A DNA stretch of 6,183 bases from Burkholderiales bacterium (lineage in GTDB: Bacteria; Pseudomonadota; Gammaproteobacteria; Burkholderiales; Burkholderiaceae_C): assembly GCA_947450745.1 (NCBI GenBank), contig CANFYD010000245.1, forward strand, positions 1-6,183, read 5' to 3'. Below the pieces are notes generated by a model. The model was not told the origin of the DNA and did not search any database. It saw only the letters and a list, made by a program, of their open reading frames with translations. Every line of letters starts with the position of its first letter. The first letter of the stretch is position 1. Made by a program: the position numbers and the translations under genes. Positions 1 through 6,183 of this stretch are shown in pieces.

Positions 1-263
1 AGGCCGCCGGTCAAGTGCTGAACCGCCTTGCGCTTGGTGTCTATGGCCACCATGCCCTTGGCCGGCACGCCCTCATCCAGGGGCGCGAAGCCGGCCCACT
101 GCAAGAAGCCGGTAAATCCCAGGCCCAAGGCCCACAGTCCGATGCGGGCGGCGCCGCCCTGGCGCGGCGCTGCTGCGGGGCCGGTATCGGCAGCCGCCGT
201 GGAGGCCGACGGTTCAACTGTTGAGTTTTCTGAGAAAGGCTTGTTCATGTCTATTTTGGCCAT
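1..263 (-). CDS. HlyD/PrtE-type T1SS membrane fusion protein, N-terminal part (runs off left edge)
   Basis: This is the N-terminal 87 residues of a periplasmic adaptor (membrane fusion protein) that would link an inner-membrane ABC exporter to a TolC-like outer-membrane channel. Residues 1-39 form a cytoplasmic leader rich in Ala, Ser and Pro. A single membrane segment follows at about 40-58 (from IGLWALGLGF). After it comes the typical family stretch APLDEGVPAKGMVAIDTKRK and then VQHLTGG, where the first beta/lipoyl-like region begins. This matches the PrtE/AprE/HlyD T1SS adaptor family, whose members usually have about 400-480 residues, so most of the gene lies beyond position 1. The ATG at 263 is the first start after the preceding stop in this frame. 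An ATG at 248 (Met6) is an alternative, and neither has a clear Shine-Dalgarno. The gene lies 45 bp after the second ABC gene, on the same strand, so co-transcription is likely. Confidence 0.9.
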   Translation of the reverse strand, partial: MAKIDMNKPFSENSTVEPSASTAAADTGPAAAPRQGGAARIGLWALGLGFTGFLQWAGFAPLDEGVPAKGMVAIDTKRKAVQHLTGG

Positions 264-308
264 GCCGGTCTGGGCTAGAAATGGGTGATGACGAGGCGGG
301 CTGAGCGG

Positions 309-2066
309 TCAAGCCGTCAGCTCGACCAAGTCCGGCGTGGGCACCGGTTTGAGGCCGGCTTGACGAACGGCCCGCAGTGCCGCCAGCACCGCGTCACGTG
401 GACCCTCCGTCTGTATCTGACCGTTGTTCAAAATCAAGATGCGGTCGGCCACCGCGACGGCGGCCGGGCGGTGCGTGATCAGAAACACCGTCTTGCCCTG
501 GGCCTTCAGACCTTCGACGGTCTTGAACAGCGCGGCCTCGCCCAGCTCGTCCAGATTGGCATTGGGCTCGTCGAGCACGATCAGCTTGGGGTCGCCGTAG
601 ATGGCGCGCGCCAGACCGATGCGCTGGCGCTGCCCGCCGGACAGCAAGCGGCCGGCCTCGCCGATCGGCGTGTCGTAGCCCTTGGGGAAACGCAGAATCA
701 TCTCGTGCAACCCCGCGCCCTGTGCCGCCGCAATCACCTGAACCGGGTCAACCGTGCCGAAGCGGGCAATGTTCTCGGCGATCGAGCCTTCCAGCAGCGC
801 CACATCCTGCGGCAAATAGCCGATGTGCGGGCCGAGTTCGAGCCGGTTCCAGCCCTCGATCGGCAAACCGTCCAGCAGCACCGCGCCCGTCATCTCCGGC
901 CAGATGCCCACCAGCACACGCGCCAACGTGGACTTGCCGGAGCCCGACGGGCCAAGGATGACGGTAACGGTGCCGGCTCGCACCTGCAGATTGATGTTTT
1001 GAAGAATCGGGGTCGGCCGCTTCGACGCATGGGCGCCGACTTGCTGCAGCGACAGGCTGCCCGTGGGCGGCACGCGCTTGAAGGCCGGATCGCGCGGCAG
1101 GTGCCTCAACAGCAACTGCTCCAGCCGGGCAAACGCTGCACGCATGCCGATGAATTGGCGCCAACCGCCGACGATCTGCTCGACCGGGGCCAGCGCCCGC
1201 GACATCAGCAAGTTGGCGGCAATCATGCCGCCGGGCGAGAGCTGCCCATCGATCACCAGCAAGGCACCGGCCCCCAGCACCAGCGATTGCTGGCTGTAGC
1301 GTATGAACTTGCTGACGGCGGTGATGCTGTGCGTCAGGTGTTGCGCCACCGCCGCCCGCGCGAGCGCGGTGTGATGCCGCTGGCCCCAACGCAGTTGCAG
1401 CTTGCCAATCATCCCCATCGCTTCCAAGACCTCGGCATTGCGCAATTTGTCCTGCAAGAAGCTGCCGGCCTCGGCCCAGGCTTCGGCGGCCGCCTCTGAC
1501 GGTGCCAAGCTGCGCTGGTGGCCAAACCAGGCTTGGCCGGCCTGAATCAGCGCGAACAGCAGTCCAAGCAGACCCAGCCAGGGATGGAGAAAAAACAATA
1601 ACGCCATGTAGATCGGTGTCCATGGCGCATCAAAGAATGCCAGGGTACCGCTGCCGGTCAGAAATTGACGAATCTGCAGCAAGTCGCTGAAGGCGCGCGC
1701 TGGATTCTGGCCGGCCAGGCCGGCCGGGTCCGCCGGGCTCAATTGCGCTTCGAAGCTGGCATTGAAGATCAGCGTACCGAGCCGCTCGTCCAGCCGCAGG
1801 CCAGCGCCCACCAAGACCCGCGAGCGCAACCACTCCGCCAGCGCCATCACGGCAAACAAGCACAGGGTCAACAGCGACATGGCCAACAACGTCAACTCGC
1901 TTTGGCTGGCCAGCACCCGGTCGTACACCTGCAGCATGTAGAGCGTGGGGGACAGCATCAGCACATTGGCGAGCAGGCTGAACGCGCCGACGAGCACGAA
2001 TTCGCGCCGGAATAGCCACAGGGTGGCGGTCAATTCGCTGCGCTTGAAAAATTGGCTTGGCTTCAT
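309..2066 (-). CDS. Type I secretion ABC transporter (permease/ATPase), PrtD/AprD type, second of tandem pair
   Basis: This is a fused permease-ATPase that energises one-step export of proteins carrying a C-terminal signal. With the ATG at 2066 it has 585 residues, a normal length for PrtD/AprD. An N-terminal membrane domain (hydrophobic segments near 21-43, 57-78, 141-178, 258-275 and 282-300) is followed by an ATPase domain. Visible motifs are Walker A GPSGSGKS (372-379), Q-loop YLPQ (Q420), signature LSGGQ (475-479), Walker B LIVLDE (495-500, catalytic E500), D-loop NLD (504-506) and switch His532. There is no C39 peptidase or C39-like domain before the first membrane segment. The open frame extends to an ATG at 2138, but that would add 24 polar residues and overlap the upstream gene. 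MKPSQFFKRS at 2066 places the first helix where the family expects it and starts 16 bp after the upstream stop. The spacer lacks a strong ribosome site, so translational coupling is plausible. The C-terminal tail after the ATPase core is slightly long and Pro-containing. Confidence 0.93.
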   Translation of the reverse strand: MKPSQFFKRSELTATLWLFRREFVLVGAFSLLANVLMLSPTLYMLQVYDRVLASQSELTLLAMSLLTLCLFAVMALAEWLRSRVLVGAGLRLDERLGTLIFNASFEAQLSPADPAGLAGQNPARAFSDLLQIRQFLTGSGTLAFFDAPWTPIYMALLFFLHPWLGLLGLLFALIQAGQAWFGHQRSLAPSEAAAEAWAEAGSFLQDKLRNAEVLEAMGMIGKLQLRWGQRHHTALARAAVAQHLTHSITAVSKFIRYSQQSLVLGAGALLVIDGQLSPGGMIAANLLMSRALAPVEQIVGGWRQFIGMRAAFARLEQLLLRHLPRDPAFKRVPPTGSLSLQQVGAHASKRPTPILQNINLQVRAGTVTVILGPSGSGKSTLARVLVGIWPEMTGAVLLDGLPIEGWNRLELGPHIGYLPQDVALLEGSIAENIARFGTVDPVQVIAAAQGAGLHEMILRFPKGYDTPIGEAGRLLSGGQRQRIGLARAIYGDPKLIVLDEPNANLDELGEAALFKTVEGLKAQGKTVFLITHRPAAVAVADRILILNNGQIQTEGPRDAVLAALRAVRQAGLKPVPTPDLVELTA

Positions 2067-2082
2067 CAGGGGCTGTCGGTTA

Positions 2083-3813
2083 TCAAGCGCTTGACGGGAC
2101 GTTGTTGAGGCCGTTACGCGGCTGTGCGTTCGCCTCATTGAGCGCTTTCAAGACCTCGTCACGCGGGCCGAAGCATTGGGCTTGGCCGTCGCGCAAGACC
2201 AGCATCTTGTCGGTCACGCTCAGCACGCTGGTGCGGTGCGTCATCACCACAAAGGTCACGCCCTTTGATTTGAGCTGCCTGATCGCGTCGGCCAGCGCCA
2301 GGTCACCTTGCTCATCCAGGCTGGAGTTGGGCTCGTCCAGCACCACCAGCACGGGCTGGCCGTAAATGGCCCGGGCCAGGCCGACGCGCTGGCGCTGGCC
2401 GCCCGACAGCAGCGCACCCGCGCGTCCGACCGGCTGCTCATAGCCCAGCGCCAGCGTCATGATGAAATCGTGCAAACCGACAGCGCGGGCCGCGCTCTCC
2501 ACGCGGGCCGCATCGACCACGCCAAAGCGGGCAATGTTTTCGGCCAAGCTGCCGTCGAATAATTCCACGGTCTGGGGCAGATAGCCCAGATGCGGCCCGA
2601 GTTCATGCTTGTCCCAGCTCTGCACATCAACCCCGTCGAGCCTGACCTTGCCGTTCAGGGCGGGCCACAAACCGAGCAGCAGGCGCGCCAGCGTTGTTTT
2701 GCCCGACGCTGACGGACCCACCACCGCCAGCACCTCGCCGGGCAACAAGCTGAAGTTCAAGCCCTTCAAGATGGGCACCGGGTTGCCGGGCGGGCCGGCC
2801 ACCAGCGCTTCAACCTGCAATTTGCCTTGTGGCGCAGGCAAGGCCATGCTGGTGGGATGCACCTCCACCCTGGACAACAGACCATCCAGCCGGTGATAGG
2901 CATCGCGCGCGTTCACCAGGGTCTGCCATTGCGCCACGATTTGAACCAGCGGAGCCAACACCCGGCCGCCCAGAATCGAGCCGATGATCATGTAAGCGGC
3001 GCCGCCGTTCAACTGCTCATGCAGCAGCAGCCAGGCACCCAGGCCCAGCAGCGCCGAACTGGTCGTGACCTGCAGAAATTTCGAGATCGCCTGATAGCAC
3101 CCGGCCTGCTCGGACGCCGTGGCTTGCAAGCTCAGGAACTTGCGCTGCCGGTCCATCCAGCGTTGGTGAATATGGCCCAGCATGCCCATCGCCTCGATCA
3201 CCTGCGCATGGCGCAAGCTGGCATCGGCGTACTGCTGGGCGGCGCTGGCGTGGCGGTTGGCCGCCAGCAACGGCGGCCGGATGCCGCGCTCATTGAGCCA
3301 GCCGACCCCGGTCACGGCCATGGCCGCGACCACGGCGGCCCAGCCCAACACCGGGCTGATGAGGAAAATAAGGACTAAAAAAGTCAAAGCCACTGGAGCT
3401 TCCATCAGCGCCAACAGCAGCGGCGCCGACAAGAAGTCACGCAGCTTGCGGAAGTCGCTCATTTGCTCCGCCGTGCCGCCCTCCAGGCGTTTCAAATTGG
3501 CCTCGAACACGGCGCCGAAAATACGCGCGCTCAAACGCCGATCCAGTGCCACGGAGGCGTCGTGCATCAGTTCGGATCGCACCCAATCCAACACCTCCAT
3601 CAAGGCATAGGCGCACAGCACCAGCAAGGTCAGCATGGCCAGCGTCAGGTGGCTGCGGCTGTTCACCACGCGGTCGTACACCTCCAGCATGTAGACCGAC
3701 GACGACAGCATCAGCAGGCTTGCAAACAAGCTGAAACCGGCCGCCCTCCTGAAGTAGGGCTGCAGCGCGCCCAACGCCGCACGCAGTTCCGACGGCCTGC
3801 CTTGAGGTCTCAT
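2083..3813 (-). CDS. Type I secretion ABC transporter (permease/ATPase), PrtD/AprD type, first of tandem pair
   Basis: This 576-residue inner-membrane ABC exporter half-transporter is of the PrtD/AprD T1SS class. Membrane segments lie near residues 24-46, 56-78, 131-174 (two), 246-267 and 271-293. The ATPase domain shows Walker A GPSASGKT (366-373), Q-loop Q414, signature LSGGQ (469-473), Walker B VLVVLDE (488-494, catalytic E494), D-loop SLD (498-500) and switch His526. All residues needed for a working ATP site are therefore present. It is clearly related to the next gene: both share LGPHxGYLPQ, GSxAENIARFG, LSGGQRQRxGLARAIYG and VLDEPN. The membrane domains are much more divergent, so this is an old paralogous pair rather than a recent copy. 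No C39-like domain precedes the first membrane segment. ATG 3813 is the only sensible start, because an in-frame stop lies shortly upstream with no other ATG or GTG between. The gene heads the putative ABC-ABC-adaptor operon. Confidence 0.94.
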   Translation of the reverse strand: MRPQGRPSELRAALGALQPYFRRAAGFSLFASLLMLSSSVYMLEVYDRVVNSRSHLTLAMLTLLVLCAYALMEVLDWVRSELMHDASVALDRRLSARIFGAVFEANLKRLEGGTAEQMSDFRKLRDFLSAPLLLALMEAPVALTFLVLIFLISPVLGWAAVVAAMAVTGVGWLNERGIRPPLLAANRHASAAQQYADASLRHAQVIEAMGMLGHIHQRWMDRQRKFLSLQATASEQAGCYQAISKFLQVTTSSALLGLGAWLLLHEQLNGGAAYMIIGSILGGRVLAPLVQIVAQWQTLVNARDAYHRLDGLLSRVEVHPTSMALPAPQGKLQVEALVAGPPGNPVPILKGLNFSLLPGEVLAVVGPSASGKTTLARLLLGLWPALNGKVRLDGVDVQSWDKHELGPHLGYLPQTVELFDGSLAENIARFGVVDAARVESAARAVGLHDFIMTLALGYEQPVGRAGALLSGGQRQRVGLARAIYGQPVLVVLDEPNSSLDEQGDLALADAIRQLKSKGVTFVVMTHRTSVLSVTDKMLVLRDGQAQCFGPRDEVLKALNEANAQPRNGLNNVPSSA

Positions 3814-3859
3814 CGGTATGCCCGGATCTGCCGCTTGGCGTCAAGGTCCGCCAATGTTT

Positions 3860-3888
3860 GATCTAAGTAAACCGGGGCGGCTGTGCAA
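3860..3888 (-). promoter_or_regulatory. Weak sigma70-like promoter candidate for the transporter operon
   Basis: On the minus strand, TTGCAC (3888-3883) is separated by 17 bp from TAGATC (3865-3860), about 47 bp before the ABC start at 3813. The -35 box is good and the -10 box is poor (3 of 6 matches). An A/T tract lies just upstream of the -35 and could act like an UP element. The location is right, but the match alone is not strong evidence. Confidence 0.25.
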
Positions 3889-3958
3889 TTTTTTTTCAAA
3901 ACTTCTCCCTCGAAATGACACCTGCGCCGGCTCGGAACGAGGGCAGGGCTCGACCCGT

Positions 3959-3982
3959 TGTGAATCTGTGAATCTGTGAATT
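3959..3982. repeat. Three tandem copies of an 8-bp unit (TGTGAATC)
   Basis: TGTGAATC occurs twice, followed by TGTGAATT, with no gap between copies. It is non-coding and lies about 150 bp upstream of the transporter operon start. It could be a slippage-prone microsatellite or a set of phased binding half-sites. Nothing in the sequence decides between these. Confidence 0.85.
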
Positions 3983-3985
3983 TCG

Positions 3986-4026
3986 GCTCATCGAGCGGGA
4001 AGTTGAGGATGAGCGTTAGCTTTTTT
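3986..4026 (+). terminator. Possible plus-strand stem-loop with T-run
   Basis: GCTCATC (3986-3992) is a perfect inverted partner of GATGAGC (4008-4014), with a 15-nt loop. Six bases later comes TTTTTT (4021-4026). The layout resembles a rho-independent terminator reading on the plus strand. The loop is long, the stem is only 7 bp with moderate GC, and the T-run is not adjacent to the stem. No plus-strand gene is seen upstream, so the assignment is weak. Confidence 0.2.
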
Positions 4027-4120
4027 GCGGCCGTGCATTTTCCTTAACGATCCGGCCGAGCTGCTGAGGGCAGACCCCTGCCGAGCCGGCCCTTCGTTGA
4101 CGATCATTTCAGCTCTGTAG

Positions 4121-4138
4121 GGCGGGTCGAGACCCGCC
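4121..4138. repeat. Palindromic element, copy 1
   Basis: GGCGGGTC and GACCCGCC form an 8-bp perfect inverted repeat with GA at the centre. The 17-bp core GCGGGTCGAGACCCGCC (4122-4138) reappears at 4256-4272 with one change. It resembles short intergenic palindromes of the REP type. It is not followed by a T-run on either strand, so a simple terminator role is not supported. Confidence 0.6.
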
Positions 4139-4255
4139 ACGGATTTCGGCGCCGGGAACCGAAACACTGCGATGGGCCGGCCTCATGTGACACGGAGCAA
4201 CGCGGCTCATGGATGCGACATGGCCGCCACGGTCGGCTTCCACAGTCGGCCACAT

Positions 4256-4272
4256 GCGGGTCGCGACCCGCC
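4256..4272. repeat. Palindromic element, copy 2
   Basis: GCGGGTCGCGACCCGCC differs from the copy at 4122-4138 by one central base (A to C). The first 16 bases form a perfect palindrome. The two copies start 134 bp apart in the same spacer. Confidence 0.6.
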
Positions 4273-4308
4273 CGACACCGGCAACCATGTCGTTTCTACG
4301 CGAACGCC

Positions 4309-4325
4309 GGGCGCTGTCAGCGCCC
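4309..4325 (-). terminator. GC hairpin directly after the cargo gene stop
   Basis: GGGCGCT and AGCGCCC form a perfect 7-bp stem with a 3-nt loop, starting 8 bp downstream of the TGA at 4336-4334. Its position suits a transcript 3' end or RNA-stabilising stem. There is no U-tract after it on the minus strand, so it is not a classic intrinsic terminator. It may be a rho-assisted or GC-type terminator. Confidence 0.4.
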
Positions 4326-4333
4326 CTGCGCTT

Positions 4334-6183
4334 TCAGTGAAAGAACGCGAAGTCATCCGCATGCAACTGGTTCTGATCGACGCCAATCAATTTGATCGAA
4401 TCGCCGCCACCCAGGTCGATGGTCACGTCGGCGCCGTCTTGCGTGACGTGCTGCATCACATCGTTCAGGTTGTTGAAAGCAAAGCCGCGCAAGTCGATGA
4501 CATCGTCGCTGCCCGCACCGGCCTTGAAGTCGGTGATGGTGTCAGCGCCCGAACCCTGGCTGAACACAAAGTGGTCATTGCCAGCGCCACCGGTCAGGAT
4601 GTCGTTGCCGGTCAGACCGATCAAGATGTCGTTGCCCATGCCGGCATTGAGTACGTCGGCCCCTGCGCTGCCAATCGTCATGTCATCGGCACCCTGGTTG
4701 CCATTCAGCGAGGTGTAGAACACCTTGGTGAGCTGTGCTCCAACGGCCAGGTTGCCGAATTTCATCTCCAGCGTGATCGATCTGTCGACCGCCGCACCGT
4801 TGCCGTCAAGCGGCGTGGCAAAGGCCTCCGGGGCATAGGCGTCATAGTTGAGAAAGCCGTAGTTCGAGGCACGTGAGTCCGTATCGAAGGCCACCAAGTT
4901 GACCGAAATTCCAGAGTTGGTGCCGGTCGCTCTGGCAATCGCCAGGTCGTTGCCGGCAGTCGGATTCGACAAGACATCGTTGAGTGTTTGGTAGGTTCCA
5001 AATTTCGAGTAATCCTGGTCCGGGTCGAAGCTGCGCAGGAAGCGCACATCGGTCACCGTGGCGGCAGATAAGTTCTCGACCGTGATGGTGGTCTTGTAGT
5101 AGGTGGCGTTGGTATCCAGCTCGATCAACTGAGTCATCTTCACGCCACCCGCCACGCCCGTCGTTAAGGAGGCCAGAACGTCATCGTGGGACATATCGAC
5201 GGTGGAGCTCGCGATGTCGTTTTTCCCCATTCGCTGGGCTTGGGCATAGCTCACGCCGCTGACACCGAGGACGATGGTGTCGGTTGGATCGCCAGGCAGT
5301 GTGAAGTCGCCTGCAACCGGAGCAATGCCGGTGCCCCAGCCATCCAGATCGGCTACCAAGGCGATCCGGCCTAAGTTGGACGGATCCATCGGATGGTAGT
5401 TGCCGGGTGCGCGGGAGGCCGTTCCCAGCGTGCCCGCCGATGAAACGCCCATCTCGATGTAGTTCCCCTGCAGGAACACGTCACCGCCGACCTTGTCATG
5501 GTCGGAGTAACCGACCACCAATGAGACCGTGCCGGTGGCTGCGGCGCCTGCGCTGTCTTGCACCGTGTAGCTGAAACTGTCGGCGCCCGCAAAGCCAGCG
5601 TTCGCTGTGTAGGTGACTGTGCCATCGGTATTCATGACGACGTGGCCGTGGGCCGCCGTGCCGACACTGCCCAAGGACAGCGCGTTGCCGTCCGGGTCGG
5701 AGTCATTGGCTAGCACCGCCACCGTCAGCGCCGAACCGACATGGACAAAGCCACTGTCATCGCTAGCGACAGGGGGACGGTTCGTGACTTCGATGACCCC
5801 GGCGTCATGCCCGGTGATGGTCACCGTGATCTCGCTCGGTGTGCCGTCTAGGCTGTAGACGGTCAGGGTGTCGGTGGTTTGCTCACCGGCAGTGAGCGCT
5901 TGCACGACGGCGCTGGTGCCGAGCTGGTAGGTCCAGTGGCCGGTCGCGTCGATGCTGAAGCTGCCCAAAGTCCCGGCGGTGGCGGTCTGCGGCTGGAAGC
6001 CGGACTGGCCGTGGTCGGGATCGCTGACGGTCAGCTGGCCGTCGATGGCTGGTGCCGGAGCGGCTGGCGTGCCGGCGGTGACGGCGCCAGTGCCGACCCC
6101 GCCGATGCTGGCCGCGTCGTTGACACCAGCGATGGTGACGGTGATCTGGCTCGGTGTGCCGTCCAGGCTGTAGACGGTCAAGG
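4334..6183 (-). CDS. Large VCBS/RTX repeat protein with C-terminal T1SS signal, C-terminal part (runs off right edge)
   Basis: The visible 615 residues are the C-terminus of a modular protein probably secreted by the adjacent T1SS. Modules in order are: the end of one VCBS repeat (1-19), a full VCBS repeat (about 21-124), a cadherin/Ig-like module with NDSDPDGNALSL and SFSYTVQDSAG (134-223), a roughly 270-residue module without an assigned function (225-493), four RTX nonapeptide-like units (503-540: GSAGADVLN, AGMGNDILI, GLTGNDILT, GGAGNDHFV), and a serralysin-like C-terminal region with DTITDFKAGAGSDDVIDL. It ends DDFAFFH, with acidic then aromatic residues as in PrtD/AprD-type C-terminal signals. 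The RTX units bind calcium in the family and fold outside the cell. No catalytic motif is recognised, so an adhesin or surface/matrix role is inferred. A TTG at 6181 is not the start: it aligns with the Leu in TLTVYSLDG of the next repeat, so the frame continues past the edge. Confidence 0.9.
   Translation of the reverse strand, partial: LTVYSLDGTPSQITVTIAGVNDAASIGGVGTGAVTAGTPAAPAPAIDGQLTVSDPDHGQSGFQPQTATAGTLGSFSIDATGHWTYQLGTSAVVQALTAGEQTTDTLTVYSLDGTPSEITVTITGHDAGVIEVTNRPPVASDDSGFVHVGSALTVAVLANDSDPDGNALSLGSVGTAAHGHVVMNTDGTVTYTANAGFAGADSFSYTVQDSAGAAATGTVSLVVGYSDHDKVGGDVFLQGNYIEMGVSSAGTLGTASRAPGNYHPMDPSNLGRIALVADLDGWGTGIAPVAGDFTLPGDPTDTIVLGVSGVSYAQAQRMGKNDIASSTVDMSHDDVLASLTTGVAGGVKMTQLIELDTNATYYKTTITVENLSAATVTDVRFLRSFDPDQDYSKFGTYQTLNDVLSNPTAGNDLAIARATGTNSGISVNLVAFDTDSRASNYGFLNYDAYAPEAFATPLDGNGAAVDRSITLEMKFGNLAVGAQLTKVFYTSLNGNQGADDMTIGSAGADVLNAGMGNDILIGLTGNDILTGGAGNDHFVFSQGSGADTITDFKAGAGSDDVIDLRGFAFNNLNDVMQHVTQDGADVTIDLGGGDSIKLIGVDQNQLHADDFAFFH
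4562..4675 (-). repeat. RTX nonapeptide block (four units) in the cargo protein
   Basis: Residues 503-540 of the visible protein contain four consecutive units close to GGxGxDxUx, the calcium-binding parallel beta-roll repeat of RTX proteins. The middle units (AGMGNDILI, GLTGNDILT) and the fourth (GGAGNDHFV) keep the GND core. The first has GAD instead. Four units make a short roll compared with RTX toxins or serralysins. Confidence 0.85.
4703..5509 (-). other. Uncharacterised ~270-residue module in the cargo protein
   Basis: Residues about 225-493 lie between the cadherin-like module and the RTX block. The sequence opens with GGDVFLQGNYIEMGVSSAGTL and includes YYKTTITVENLSAATVTDV, RSFDPDQD, AFDTDSRASNYGF and KVFYTSLNG. 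Alternating hydrophobic/polar stretches indicate a mostly beta fold, perhaps a large beta-sandwich. From memory, similar stretches occur near the C-terminus of other bacterial RTX/VCBS proteins, but I know no function. Asp-rich loops suggest metal or sugar binding, which is inference only. Confidence 0.6.
5810..6121 (-). repeat. VCBS repeat, complete copy, with the end of a preceding copy upstream
   Basis: The repeat runs from NDAASIGGVGTGAVTAG through QLTVSDPDHGQSGFQPQTAT, GTLGSFSIDATGHWTYQL and the closing DTLTVYSLDGTPSEITVTITG. The closing segment also appears at the right edge (6125-6183) at a spacing of 315 bp, with 17 of 19 residues and 51 of 59 bases identical. This shows at least two tandem copies, with more likely beyond the edge. 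VCBS modules are extracellular beta-domains common in large bacterial adhesins. Confidence 0.85.

Larger units (their letters stand above)
3814..4333. other. Non-coding spacer between cargo gene and transporter operon
   Basis: These 520 bp contain no convincing gene; open frames here are extensions of antisense frames. From right to left the spacer holds a GC hairpin next to the cargo stop, two near-identical 17-bp palindromes, an inverted repeat followed on the plus strand by six T, a three-copy 8-bp repeat, an 8-T run at 3889-3896, and AT-richer sequence just before the first ABC gene where a promoter may lie. The spacer's length suggests that the cargo gene and the transporter genes are separate transcription units, although read-through cannot be excluded. 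Confidence 0.75.

Noticed and set aside
285..1499. A 404-residue plus-strand open frame
   Set aside because: It is fully antisense to the second ABC gene, which carries all ABC motifs. The translation is rich in Arg, Gln and His with no recognisable domain, typical of a GC-rich shadow frame.
2067..2138. Upstream ATG at 2138 as the start of the second ABC gene
   Set aside because: It would add 24 polar residues not expected in PrtD/AprD proteins and overlap the end of the first ABC gene. ATG 2066 fits the family start and has a normal operon spacing.
4052..4089. CCGGC/GCCGG arms around a small GGCAG/CTGCC hairpin
   Set aside because: The stems are only 5 bp each and GC-rich, which occurs easily by chance in this composition. 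There is no T-run or conserved riboswitch-like pattern.
4172..4876. A 234-residue plus-strand open frame from the spacer into the cargo gene
   Set aside because: Most of it is antisense to the RTX and unknown modules of the cargo gene, and its spacer part shows no ribosome site or domain. It is best explained as a shadow.
6179..6181. TTG at the right edge as the start of the cargo gene
   Set aside because: It aligns exactly with the Leu codon inside the next VCBS repeat, so it is an internal codon of a longer gene.
1..6183. CRISPR array, tRNA, rRNA or insertion sequence
   Set aside because: There is no regularly spaced direct repeat with unique spacers, no tRNA-like cloverleaf, no rRNA-like sequence, and no transposase or terminal inverted repeats.

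Overview
The window is a high-GC bacterial segment whose genes all lie on the minus strand. It carries a type I secretion (T1SS) locus together with the C-terminal part of a probable secreted substrate. The GC-rich coding style and protein similarity suggest a Proteobacterium, perhaps Burkholderiales/Comamonadaceae-like. That placement is an impression from style, not a demonstrated assignment.

Layout in transcription order (right to left): (1) 6183-4334, the C-terminal 615 residues of a large modular protein cut off at the right edge. It contains VCBS repeats, a cadherin/Ig-like module, a roughly 270-residue module without an assigned function, four RTX nonapeptides and a C-terminal T1SS signal. 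(2) 4333-3814, a 520-bp non-coding spacer holding a hairpin just after the stop, two near-identical 17-bp palindromes, an 8-bp triplet repeat and a weak promoter candidate. (3) 3813-2083, a PrtD/AprD-type T1SS ABC transporter (576 aa). (4) 2066-309, a second, divergent PrtD/AprD-type ABC transporter (585 aa by the preferred start), 16 bp downstream. (5) 263-1, the N-terminus of an HlyD/PrtE-type membrane fusion protein, 45 bp downstream and cut off at the left edge.

Inferred working model: the two ABC proteins form the inner-membrane ATPase/permease, either as a heterodimer or as two homodimers. The HlyD-like adaptor spans the periplasm to a TolC-like outer-membrane channel not seen here. The exported cargo is the RTX/VCBS protein encoded immediately upstream. 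The points most worth a second look are the tandem ABC pair with both ATP sites apparently complete, the uncharacterised module in the cargo, and the paired palindromes in the spacer.
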